From assembly GCA_023394035.1 (NCBI GenBank), contig JAEXBK010000007.1, forward strand, positions 1 through 13,119: a DNA stretch of 13,119 bases, read 5' to 3'. Position 1 is the first letter of the stretch, and every line of letters begins with the position of its first letter. This stretch comes from Bacillota bacterium (GTDB lineage Bacteria; Bacillota; Clostridia; Peptostreptococcales; Anaerovoracaceae). Of the stretch, positions 5,962-13,119 are shown one piece after another. A model generated the notes under the pieces. It worked only from the letters and a program-made list of their open reading frames with translations. It was not told the origin of the DNA and did not search any database. Made by a program: the position numbers and the translations under genes.

Positions 5962-7863
5962 ATGAAATATTACATTACAACGCCTATTTACTATCCAAGC
6001 TCTAACCTGCATATAGGTCATACATATTGCACGGTTATGGCTGATGCTATGGCACGCTTCAAGAGACTTCAGGGCTATGACGTAAGATTCCTGACGGGAG
6101 CTGACGAACACGGTCAGAAGATACAGAAAAAAGCTGAAGAAAGGGGAGTGAGCCCTCAGGAATTTGTAGATGAGATCGTTTCCGGCTTCAAAGCGCTATG
6201 GAAGACGATGGAAATCTCTTATGATGATTTTATTCGTACTACGGAGGAGCGTCATGTAAAGCGTGTTCAGCAGATATTCCTCAAAATGTACGAAAAGGGC
6301 GACATATATAAGTCGGTATATGAAGGTCTTTACTGTACGGATTGCGAAGCCTTCTGGACGGAGAGCCAGCTTGTTGACGGAAAGTGCCCTGACTGCGGAA
6401 GACCGGTCGAAAAGGCTCAGGAAGAGGCATACTTCTTCAAGCTTTCCGAGTACGGTGACAAGCTTTTGAACTACTACGAGGAACATCCCGAGTTTTTGCA
6501 GCCTGAGAGCCGCAAAAATGAGATGACATCATTTATCAAGCAGGGACTTGACGATCTTTGCATATCGAGAACGAGCTTTGACTGGGGAATCCCTGTGCCG
6601 ATTGATAATAAGCACGTGATTTACGTTTGGCTTGATGCGCTTTCGAACTATGTAACCGCACTCGGATACCCTGAGGAAAAAGAGCTTTACGAGAGATATT
6701 GGCCTGCTGATGTTCACCTCGTAGGAAAGGAAATCGTGAGATTCCACAGCATAATTTGGCCGGCAATGCTCATGTCGATTGAAGAACCGCTTCCGAAGAA
6801 GGTGCTCGGACACGGGTGGCTTTTGATAGACGGCGGAAAGATGAGTAAATCAAAGGGTAATGTTGTTGACCCTTTCAAGCTGATAGAAAGATACGGTGTA
6901 GATGCGCTTAAATATTTCCTTTTGAGGGAGTATACATTCGGACAGGACGGCGTATATACAAACGAAGTGATGCTGAGAAGGATGAATTTTGACCTTGCAA
7001 ATGATCTCGGCAACCTCGTATCGAGAACAGTTTCGATGATCGAAAAGTATTGCGGCGGCAAAATTCCTGCAGCCCTTACAGAAGATGAAACGGATGTATC
7101 GCTCATGAATACCGCACTTGGCGCAGCCGATAAGGTTTCGGCAAGAATGGACAAATTTGAGTTCAACATGGCTCTCGAAGAAATCTGGATAGCGGTACGC
7201 CGTGCCAACAAATATGTAGACGAGAAGATGCCTTGGGTGCTTGCAAAAGACCCGGAAAAAAAGCAGGAGCTCGATACATGCATGCACAATCTCGCAGAGA
7301 CCCTGAGAATAGTTTCGATTTTGATATATCCGTTTATGCACACAACTGCCGACATGATCAGGGAGCAGATAGGTGCAGCGGAAAAAGTCGAATGGGCAGA
7401 TGCATATAAATTTGATTTGACAGGCGGTAACACCGTAAGAAAGGGCGAAGCACTGTTCCCAAGGCTTGACATAGAAAAAGAGCTTAAGGAACTCGATGCA
7501 ATGAAGCAGGCAGGCAAAGAGGAAAATATTCCGCTTAAACTTAAGCCTGAAATTACGATAGACGATTTTGATAAGATCGATTTCAGAGTAGGCACAATAC
7601 TTGAGGCAGGTAAACATCCTGATGCCGATAAGCTGCTCGTATTCAAGGTCAGAATGGGTACGGAAATAAGACAGCTTATTTCAGGTGTTGCGAAGGATTT
7701 TACCCCTGAGGAAATGGTCGGTCAGAAGGTGATAATCGTGGCGAACCTTAAACCGCGTGCTTTGAGAGGTCTTGAATCAAAGGGAATGATATTGTTTGCC
7801 GACAACGGCAAGAGATGTGAGCTCGTATCAACATCCGCCCCGGACGGAAACTCGGTACACTAA
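5962..7863 (+). CDS. metG: Methionyl-tRNA synthetase
   Basis: A full-length class I aminoacyl-tRNA synthetase of 633 residues that charges tRNA-Met, including the initiator, in the cytoplasm. The Rossmann catalytic domain begins with the HIGH motif (residues 17-20), and the second signature KMSKS is at 293-297. The connective peptide carries a CxxC pair at 125-128 and another at 142-145, predicted to hold one zinc ion. The helical anticodon-binding domain covers about 345-520. Residues 534-633 form a C-terminal EMAP-II/Trbp111-like tRNA-binding domain (DFRVGTILEAGKHPDADKLL, then GLESKGMILFA). The start has AGGAGG 10 bases upstream. tatD follows 10 bases after the stop, the metG-tatD pairing common in Bacillota. 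Expression may be controlled by the hairpin just upstream. Long open frames on the opposite strand inside this gene are shadows. Confidence 0.98.
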   Translation: MKYYITTPIYYPSSNLHIGHTYCTVMADAMARFKRLQGYDVRFLTGADEHGQKIQKKAEERGVSPQEFVDEIVSGFKALWKTMEISYDDFIRTTEERHVKRVQQIFLKMYEKGDIYKSVYEGLYCTDCEAFWTESQLVDGKCPDCGRPVEKAQEEAYFFKLSEYGDKLLNYYEEHPEFLQPESRKNEMTSFIKQGLDDLCISRTSFDWGIPVPIDNKHVIYVWLDALSNYVTALGYPEEKELYERYWPADVHLVGKEIVRFHSIIWPAMLMSIEEPLPKKVLGHGWLLIDGGKMSKSKGNVVDPFKLIERYGVDALKYFLLREYTFGQDGVYTNEVMLRRMNFDLANDLGNLVSRTVSMIEKYCGGKIPAALTEDETDVSLMNTALGAADKVSARMDKFEFNMALEEIWIAVRRANKYVDEKMPWVLAKDPEKKQELDTCMHNLAETLRIVSILIYPFMHTTADMIREQIGAAEKVEWADAYKFDLTGGNTVRKGEALFPRLDIEKELKELDAMKQAGKEENIPLKLKPEITIDDFDKIDFRVGTILEAGKHPDADKLLVFKVRMGTEIRQLISGVAKDFTPEEMVGQKVIIVANLKPRALRGLESKGMILFADNGKRCELVSTSAPDGNSVH

Positions 7864-7873
7864 GGGAGAAAAA

Positions 7874-8701
7874 ATGCTTTTTGATTCGCATGCACATATA
7901 AACGATGCAAAAACGCAGGAAGAGAGAAACGCTTTGACTGAGGAAATCAGTCAAAGCGGTATTATTTCTTTTGTTGCAGATATAGGCTATGACCTTCCTT
8001 CATCGGAACAGGCAGCTCTTAACTCAAAGGAGTACGACTGGATCGTGGCGGCGGTTGGAGTTCATCCGCATGACTCGGGGACTATGGACGAAGCGATATT
8101 TGATAAGATAAAGAAGCTTGCAGAAAGCCCCGATACCCACGCAATAGGGGAAATTGGACTCGACTATCACTATATGCATTCCGAAAAGGAAGATCAGCGG
8201 TATTGGTTCAGGCGTCAGATACGGCTTGCAAACGAGCTTAATATGCCTATAGTAGTTCACTCAAGGGAAGCAGACAAAGAGACTATGGACATATTGCTTG
8301 AGGAGGGTGCCTTTGCTGCCGAAAGGTCTTGCGGCTTTGATAAGAGGGTGCTCAGTGACGGAAGCAAAGTTCCTGATCCTCATGTTGTAATCCACTGCTT
8401 TTCCGGAAGCGCAGAGCTTGCTTTAGAGTACATCAAGCTTGGGGCAACGATAGGTATATGCGGACCTCTTACATATAAGAACAACAAAAAGACCGTGAGA
8501 GTGGCTGAGGTCGTGCCTATAGAATACATGATGGTCGAGACCGATTCGCCATATCTTGCTCCGGAGCCTATGCGCGGACGCCGCAACAAGCCTGTATTTG
8601 TAGAATATACAGCAAGACGGCTTGCGGAAATCAAAGGAATGAGCTTTGATGAGGTATCTGAAATAACGGAGAAAAACGCACGCGGATTTTACAGGGTATA
8701 A
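7874..8701 (+). CDS. tatD: TatD-family metal-dependent hydrolase (putative DNase)
   Basis: A 275-residue TIM-barrel amidohydrolase-like protein. Family members act as metal-dependent deoxyribonucleases, and some remove D-aminoacyl groups from tRNA. Metal-site residues are visible: HAH at 6-8, glutamate 93 in GEIGLDYHY, histidine 129 in VVHSREA, histidine 174 in VIHCFSG, and aspartate 224 in VETDSPYLAPEP. An open frame extends 26 codons upstream into metG. The ATG at 7874 is preferred because it places DSHAHIND at the very N-terminus as in the family and has GGGAG 5 bases upstream. Residues 145-169, between barrel strands, form a cysteine- and charge-containing stretch longer than in E. coli TatD. 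It is the middle gene of metG-tatD-tilS, with 10- and 5-base gaps, so it is surely co-transcribed with them. Confidence 0.95.
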   Translation: MLFDSHAHINDAKTQEERNALTEEISQSGIISFVADIGYDLPSSEQAALNSKEYDWIVAAVGVHPHDSGTMDEAIFDKIKKLAESPDTHAIGEIGLDYHYMHSEKEDQRYWFRRQIRLANELNMPIVVHSREADKETMDILLEEGAFAAERSCGFDKRVLSDGSKVPDPHVVIHCFSGSAELALEYIKLGATIGICGPLTYKNNKKTVRVAEVVPIEYMMVETDSPYLAPEPMRGRRNKPVFVEYTARRLAEIKGMSFDEVSEITEKNARGFYRV

Positions 8702-8706
8702 GATAT

Positions 8707-10119
8707 ATGGGAAAAGAGATCGTAGAATCCTTGCGCCGAAAAGTGCGCGAGACGATTCGTTCAAATAATTTAATATCAAAGGGAGAGCACATCGTTATAG
8801 GTCTTTCGGGAGGCCCTGATTCGGTGTGCCTTTTTGATGTGCTCTATTCACTCAGAAGTGAATTTGAATTTTCCCTGTTCCCGGTGCACATAAATCACGG
8901 ACTGAGGGGAAGCGCTTCCGATGAGGATCAGATATACTGCGAGGAGCTTTGCGCATCAAGAGGGCTTAAATGTGAGGTCTTTTCTTTTGATTGTGCCGAA
9001 GAAGCAAGGTGCAGAAAAATCACATGCGAGGAAGCCGGAAGGGATTTCAGGTACAATTCATTTGAGGAGATCGCGCGTAAGGTCGGCGCACACAAAATAG
9101 CTGTGGCACACAATGCCGATGACAGGGCGGAGACGGTTTTGCTCAGGATGATAAGGGGAACAGGAACGGACGGGCTCGCCGGAATACGGCACAAGCGCGT
9201 TTTGACAGAGACAATAGAAGTTATAAGACCGATACTCGATATTTATCGCAGCGATATAGAGGCGTATTGCGACGAAACGGGTATTGATCCGCGCCATGAT
9301 GATACGAATGACGAACCGCTTTTCAGCAGAAACAGAGTAAGGCTGGAGCTTATCCCGCTGCTTGAAGATGAATATAATCCGAAGATCAAAGAGTCTCTTA
9401 ACAGAATAGCGACATCGGCTGCAGAGGACTCCGATTATCTGAAAAAGGAAGCAAAGGAAGCGCTTGAGAAGATAACATTGGAAAGAAGTGCGGATTACCT
9501 GCTTCTTGACGGAGACGGCTTCAGAGAGTACGAGCTTCCGATAAGACGAAGAATTACAGCTATGGCATTTTATGCGGCGGGACTTACGGAGGACATTACG
9601 GCTGCGCATTTTGATGCGTGTGAGGACATAATATTTTCCGGGAAGCCGTCTCAGCTAACGCAGCTTCCGCACGGATATATACTCGAAAATGTATACGATA
9701 ATATAGGTATAGGAAGAAGCTCCACGAATGCGTCATGCCGGGAAGTCAAAATCAAAGTAACGGCACATCCGAAGGAAGCTTTTGATGCTATGTCCTTAGG
9801 AGGTATTCGTGCGGTTTTCGACTTTGACGGGCTGCAAAAAATGCTCGGAAGCGCTCCCGACAAGCTCATAACCTTGCGCTCAAGAGAGCCGGGAGATGTG
9901 ATAAGAACAAAGGTCGGCACGAAGAAGATTCAGGATCTGCTTGTGGACATGAAGGTGCCGAAGGGAATGCGGAATGATGTGCTTCTTGTGGCAGCAGGGA
10001 AAGAAGTGCTTGTCGTATTGATGCCGGGAAATGAAGGCAAACGGCGCATGCGGTTTTCTTCTGCCGCACCTTTAGATGTTTATACAAAAAAGGTGCTTAA
10101 TATTGAATTCAGTGTGTAA
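8707..10119 (+). CDS. tilS: tRNA(Ile) lysidine synthetase
   Basis: A 470-residue PP-loop ATPase that attaches lysine to C34 of the CAU-anticodon tRNA-Ile, so that it reads AUA instead of AUG. The ATP-pyrophosphatase motif SGGPDS is at residues 34-39, followed by HINHGLRG and the AHNADDRAETVLLRMIRGTG block that binds ATP and the tRNA. The C-terminal domain has SREPGDVI and GTKKIQDLLVDMKVP, typical of full-length TilS. The ATG is 5 bases after the tatD stop; the ribosome site is a modest CAGGG at 8692-8696. ATA codons are abundant throughout the window, consistent with the enzyme being essential here. The last codons overlap a promoter-like sequence for ftsH. In Bacillus subtilis hpt follows tilS; here it does not. 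Confidence 0.97.
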   Translation: MGKEIVESLRRKVRETIRSNNLISKGEHIVIGLSGGPDSVCLFDVLYSLRSEFEFSLFPVHINHGLRGSASDEDQIYCEELCASRGLKCEVFSFDCAEEARCRKITCEEAGRDFRYNSFEEIARKVGAHKIAVAHNADDRAETVLLRMIRGTGTDGLAGIRHKRVLTETIEVIRPILDIYRSDIEAYCDETGIDPRHDDTNDEPLFSRNRVRLELIPLLEDEYNPKIKESLNRIATSAAEDSDYLKKEAKEALEKITLERSADYLLLDGDGFREYELPIRRRITAMAFYAAGLTEDITAAHFDACEDIIFSGKPSQLTQLPHGYILENVYDNIGIGRSSTNASCREVKIKVTAHPKEAFDAMSLGGIRAVFDFDGLQKMLGSAPDKLITLRSREPGDVIRTKVGTKKIQDLLVDMKVPKGMRNDVLLVAAGKEVLVVLMPGNEGKRRMRFSSAAPLDVYTKKVLNIEFSV

Positions 10120-10131
10120 ATATGATAAAAT
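10103..10131 (+). promoter_or_regulatory. Candidate ftsH promoter overlapping the 3' end of tilS
   Basis: TTGAAT (10103-10108) and TAAAAT (10126-10131) are spaced by 17 bases. The -10 box differs from consensus at one base and the -35 box at two. The predicted start, near 10138, gives a leader of about 50 bases before the ftsH start codon and lies just upstream of a perfect palindrome. Read-through from metG-tatD-tilS is also possible, as no terminator is seen after tilS. Confidence 0.55.
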
Positions 10132-10143
10132 GACCTGATTGTT

Positions 10144-10160
10144 TTGTTATTTTATAACAA
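10144..10160 (+). promoter_or_regulatory. Perfect palindrome in the ftsH leader, candidate operator
   Basis: TTGTTAT at 10144-10150 and ATAACAA at 10154-10160 are exact inverted copies separated by TTT. It lies just after the predicted ftsH transcription start and 11 bases before the ribosome binding site. A seven-pair stem made almost only of A-U would be a weak RNA hairpin, so a protein-binding dyad is more plausible. It does not match the CtsR or CIRCE heat-shock operator patterns I know. Confidence 0.4.
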
Positions 10161-10171
10161 TTTTAGATATC

Positions 10172-10189
10172 AGGAGGATTAGTCTATTG
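10172..10189 (+). promoter_or_regulatory. Ribosome binding site fixing a TTG start for ftsH
   Basis: A full AGGAGG (10172-10177) lies 9 bases before TTG at 10187-10189. The next residues (KRFARNIIIYIMIF) begin the usual FtsH N-terminus, basic residues then the first membrane helix. The open frame reaches further up to another TTG at 10139, but that one has no ribosome site and would translate the palindrome. TTG 10187 is therefore the preferred start. Confidence 0.8.
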
Positions 10190-12307
10190 AAGAGGTTTGC
10201 GCGAAACATCATCATATACATAATGATATTCGGAATGATTTTCTTGGCGGCACTTTACATGGGAAGGGATGCGAAGTCTGACTACACCAAGGTCAAGTAT
10301 TCCGAATTCGTAAAGGAGCTTAAGAACGAAAATATTTCCGAAATTAACGTAACGGAAACGAAGATCACCGGATTGCTTAAGTCGAGCACCGATGACCAGA
10401 AAAAATATATATTCACATACGCTCCTTACATAACGGAGATAAATTACCTTGAGGAAAAGTATGTATATCCTCAGATGGAAGAGGGAAAGCTCAAGCTTGA
10501 GACAAACGATCCGAGCTCGGCTACTTCCATTATTCTTTCATTCCTGCCAAACCTTATAATGATAGGAGCACTGCTCTTCCTTGCCTACATGATGCTCAAT
10601 CAGGGCGGAAACGGCAAAGCTTTTTCATTCGGCAAAAGCAAGGCGAGGCTGTATAAGGGCGACGGCAAACGTATAACCTTTGCCGATGTTGCAGGTCTTA
10701 AGGAAGAAAAAGAAGAACTCAAGGAAATCGTTGACTTCCTGCGTGACCCACGCAAATACAAAGAGGTCGGAGCACGCATACCTAAGGGTATATTGCTCGT
10801 CGGACCTCCGGGAACAGGTAAGACATATGTTTCGCGTGCGACGGCAGGAGAAGCCGGCGTGCCTTTCTATACGATAAGCGGATCTGACTTTGTTGAGATG
10901 TTCGTAGGTGTCGGTGCTTCAAGAGTAAGAGACCTTTTCGATCAGGCAAAGAAGACAGCTCCTTGCATAGTGTTCATAGATGAGATCGATGCAGTAGGAA
11001 GAAAGAGAGGCGCAGGTCTCGGCGGCGGAAACGACGAGAGAGAGCAGACTCTTAACCAGCTCCTTGTAGAGATGGACGGTTTTGGAGAAAACTCAGGAAT
11101 CATCGTCATCGCTGCAACCAACAGACCTGATGTTCTTGACCCTGCTCTCCTTAGACCGGGTCGTTTTGACAGACAGATAGTAATCGGAATCCCTGACATC
11201 AAGGGAAGAGAAGAGATAATAAGAGTACATTCAAAGAACAAGCCGCTTTCGGAAGAAGTGTCTCCGGCAATCATTGCAAGAAGAACGCCGGGATTTACGC
11301 CTGCCGACCTCGAAAACCTGCTTAACGAAGCTGCGCTCATAACGGCAAGGCGTAACGGAAGAAAGGTCAGAATGGCGGAAATCGAAGAGGCTACAACTAA
11401 GGTTATGGCAGGACCTGCAAAGAAGAGCAGAGTGGTAAGCGCGGATGAGAGAAGGCTGACAGCATATCACGAAGCGGGTCATGCGATCGTAATGAGAAGC
11501 ATCCCGGGCTCTGATCCTGTTCACCAGATAACCATAGTACCGCGTGGATATGCCGGCGGATTTACAATGCAGCTTCCTGAAAAGGATAAGGCGTATGACA
11601 CGAAGAAGAGCATGTTCAATTCGATAAAGCATCTTCTCGGCGGTCGTGTTGCAGAGCTTTTGACGCTTGACGATATAAGCACAGGTGCGAGCAACGATAT
11701 TCAGAGAGCAACGGATGTTGCAAGAGATATGGTCACGAGATACGGCTTCTCGGAGAAGCTCGGACCTGTTAACTATGCGGAGTCGCAGGAAGTATTCCTC
11801 GGTAACGATTTCTCTTCCAAGAGAGCTTATTCGGAAGAGGTTCAGTCCGAGATAGATCATGAGATAAGAACTATAATAGATGCTGCCTTTGATGAGACGA
11901 GAACAATTCTCTCCGAAAACCTTGAAAAACTCGAAAGAGTCGCTCAGGCACTTCTTGCAGTAGAGACTCTTGACGGAGAGCAGTTCGAAGCACTTTTCAC
12001 AGGTGAGAAATCAGCAGAGGATATAGAAAAAGAAGTCCTCGAAAAAGAAGCCGAAATACAGCGCGTAAATGAGGAAGAAGCCAAGGAAAGCGAGCGCATA
12101 AGACGCGAGCAGGAAGAAAGACTCAGAAGAGAAATCGAAAAATACAATGCGGGACGTCTCGGCGAGGATGATGACGATGATGACTACAATCCTCACAAGG
12201 CTGCGATTGCAAAGGGCGGATACGTTCAAACGTTTAATAACAGTGTATACGATGACGATAAGAAAACGGATGATGCCCCTGATAATACTGATGAACCTGA
12301 AGAATAA
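10187..12307 (+). CDS. ftsH: ATP-dependent zinc metalloprotease FtsH
   Basis: A membrane-anchored hexameric AAA+ protease of 706 residues that unfolds and degrades membrane and regulatory proteins. Membrane helix 1 (about 8-25) is followed by a short extracytoplasmic domain and helix 2 (about 114-137). The AAA module has Walker A GPPGTGKT (206-213), the pore loop MFVG (238-241), Walker B with D265-E266, and the second region of homology with arginine fingers R326 and R329. The zinc site is HEAGH (428-432), with aspartate 504 in GASNDIQ as the likely third ligand. From about 610 there is a charged, probably coiled-coil segment rich in Glu and Arg. It ends in an acidic tail with a run of seven acidic residues (GEDDDDDDY) that adds length beyond the compact protease core. 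The start is TTG (see the ribosome site entry). It follows tilS, as in many Bacillota, but without hpt between them. The catalytic machinery looks complete. Confidence 0.97.
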   Translation: MKRFARNIIIYIMIFGMIFLAALYMGRDAKSDYTKVKYSEFVKELKNENISEINVTETKITGLLKSSTDDQKKYIFTYAPYITEINYLEEKYVYPQMEEGKLKLETNDPSSATSIILSFLPNLIMIGALLFLAYMMLNQGGNGKAFSFGKSKARLYKGDGKRITFADVAGLKEEKEELKEIVDFLRDPRKYKEVGARIPKGILLVGPPGTGKTYVSRATAGEAGVPFYTISGSDFVEMFVGVGASRVRDLFDQAKKTAPCIVFIDEIDAVGRKRGAGLGGGNDEREQTLNQLLVEMDGFGENSGIIVIAATNRPDVLDPALLRPGRFDRQIVIGIPDIKGREEIIRVHSKNKPLSEEVSPAIIARRTPGFTPADLENLLNEAALITARRNGRKVRMAEIEEATTKVMAGPAKKSRVVSADERRLTAYHEAGHAIVMRSIPGSDPVHQITIVPRGYAGGFTMQLPEKDKAYDTKKSMFNSIKHLLGGRVAELLTLDDISTGASNDIQRATDVARDMVTRYGFSEKLGPVNYAESQEVFLGNDFSSKRAYSEEVQSEIDHEIRTIIDAAFDETRTILSENLEKLERVAQALLAVETLDGEQFEALFTGEKSAEDIEKEVLEKEAEIQRVNEEEAKESERIRREQEERLRREIEKYNAGRLGEDDDDDDYNPHKAAIAKGGYVQTFNNSVYDDDKKTDDAPDNTDEPEE

Positions 12308-12323
12308 ATAGGGGAAGCTTGTA

Positions 12324-13119
12324 ATGAAAATCACCGTAAAGGATTGCCTTGAGCTTGATGCATTTAAGCAGTGTATAGTAGCCGCAGGCAAGAGAAACCT
12401 TGACAATATAGTAAGAACGGTATCCGTCATGGACGCGGGAGATGTTAAGACCGCCGTCAAAAGCAACGGAGTTCGCGAGCAAATCGTCCTGACATCGTTT
12501 TATGCTATGAAGGGCAACACCAAAATGCAGGCTCAGGTCATAAGAGAGCTTGCAAATGCAGGCATAGCAGCAATTGTGGTATTCCATTCCGATAGTGAGC
12601 TTATATCCGGAAATTCGGATATAATAGAAAGCGCGGAATCAATGGGATTGCCGCTTTTGATAATTGCGTCAGGGTCGGGTATTGAGTATGCCGATGCGAT
12701 AGAGCAGATAATGGACAAATTGCTTGTAGGCTACAATACTAAGAGCAACCTGATAAACAATACGATTTATCATCTTCTCGATTTTGACAAGCACCGTTCG
12801 CTTCCGGCAGCACTCAAGGAAGCCGCCATAAGCAACGGCTTTCAGGCAGTTCTCATATCAAAGGACTTTAACCCTGTTCTCGTAGTCGAAACGAGACATC
12901 GCACCACTGTTGCGGATGCAATAAAGCTCCTAAAAAAGAATAACGGGAAGGCACTTGCAGAGGGCGGATATTCAAACATGGATATCGACGGAATTGCAGC
13001 ATATTTCGGACCTGTAAACGTATCGGACCAAAAGTATTTCCTGCTTTTGGTAGATAATGAGGATTCCTATTCCGCAGTTGAAATGACTAAGCTTGCCGAT
13101 ATTATAGAGCTCGCTATGG
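12324..13119 (+). CDS. PucR-family transcriptional regulator, N-terminal part
   Basis: The first 265 codons of a gene that leaves the window at the right edge with no stop. The ATG at 12324 has GGGGAAG at 12311-12317, and the gap after ftsH is 16 bases, so the two are probably co-transcribed. The N-terminus (MKITVKDCLELDAFKQCIVA, then AGKRNLDNIVRTVSVMDA) matches the PucR-type sensor domain (PF07905-like), including the ITVKDCLEL start and the ILTSFYAMKGN region near residue 55. Residues about 140-265 look like a second alpha/beta, GAF-like segment. The helix-turn-helix expected at the C-terminus of this family lies beyond the window, so DNA binding cannot be confirmed here. The family name comes from purine catabolism control in Bacillus, but members regulate many pathways; the ligand and target genes are unknown. 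No independent promoter is visible. Confidence 0.82.
   Translation, partial: MKITVKDCLELDAFKQCIVAAGKRNLDNIVRTVSVMDAGDVKTAVKSNGVREQIVLTSFYAMKGNTKMQAQVIRELANAGIAAIVVFHSDSELISGNSDIIESAESMGLPLLIIASGSGIEYADAIEQIMDKLLVGYNTKSNLINNTIYHLLDFDKHRSLPAALKEAAISNGFQAVLISKDFNPVLVVETRHRTTVADAIKLLKKNNGKALAEGGYSNMDIDGIAAYFGPVNVSDQKYFLLLVDNEDSYSAVEMTKLADIIELAM

Noticed and set aside
6714..7646. A 310-codon open frame on the minus strand, and an overlapping 255-codon one at 6850-7617
   Set aside because: Both lie wholly inside metG, whose motifs and frame are certain; the minus-strand products are serine- or aromatic-rich with no recognisable motif and arise from codon bias.
7796..7873. Upstream extension of tatD into metG
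   Set aside because: The extra 26 residues have no family match and would precede the normal N-terminal metal motif; the ATG at 7874 has the ribosome binding site.
10139..10186. An earlier TTG start for ftsH
   Set aside because: No ribosome binding site, and it would translate the leader palindrome; TTG 10187 has AGGAGG at good spacing.
11231..11860. A 209-codon minus-strand frame inside ftsH
   Set aside because: Covers the FtsH AAA and protease coding region; no independent support.
1..13119. Insertion sequences, CRISPR repeats, tRNA or rRNA genes, prophage or toxin-antitoxin genes
   Set aside because: No direct repeats, cloverleaf-like segments, transposase motifs or phage-like genes were seen; gaps between genes are all short, the largest 137 bases.

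Overview
The window is a compact, almost entirely plus-strand stretch of a bacterial chromosome. It looks like a Clostridia-type Bacillota. The evidence is strong AGGAGG-type ribosome binding sites, frequent ATA and AGA codons with moderate GC, a TTG start, a MetG with a C-terminal tRNA-binding domain, and the tilS-ftsH neighbourhood typical of Bacillota. A closer placement (for example Anaerovoracaceae/Family XIII relatives) is a guess from general style only. Most of the content is housekeeping; I see no mobile element, CRISPR array, prophage, tRNA or rRNA.

Layout. 1-479 is the 3' end of metK (S-adenosylmethionine synthetase), followed by an intrinsic terminator at about 495-540. A good sigma-A-type promoter (560-588) then drives trkA and two tandem trkH-type transporter genes (617-4919). 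The second TrkH lacks the glycine in its first pore-loop filter and is the most interesting item in the window. A second clear promoter (4940-4968) precedes a cytidylate kinase-like gene (5031-5648) and a 69-residue, one-helix acidic protein (5667-5876). A long hairpin with a U-tract (5902-5945) sits immediately before the metG ribosome binding site.

5962-10119 is a tight run of metG, tatD and tilS (tRNA charging, a TatD-family hydrolase, tRNA-Ile lysidine synthesis) with gaps of 10 and 5 bases. ftsH (10187-12307, TTG start) follows, with a promoter-like sequence overlapping the end of tilS and a perfect 7+3+7 palindrome in its leader. The hpt gene that lies between tilS and ftsH in Bacillus subtilis is absent. 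A PucR-type regulator begins at 12324, 16 bases after ftsH, and runs off the window.

Functional themes are K+/Na+ homeostasis (trkA-trkH-trkH), translation fidelity (metG, tilS), membrane proteolysis (ftsH) and an unidentified regulatory output (PucR-like). The candidate worth most attention is the paired TrkH arrangement, in which one TrkA-type gate regulator may serve a canonical K+ channel subunit and a filter-altered paralogue. The attenuator-like hairpin in front of metG is second.
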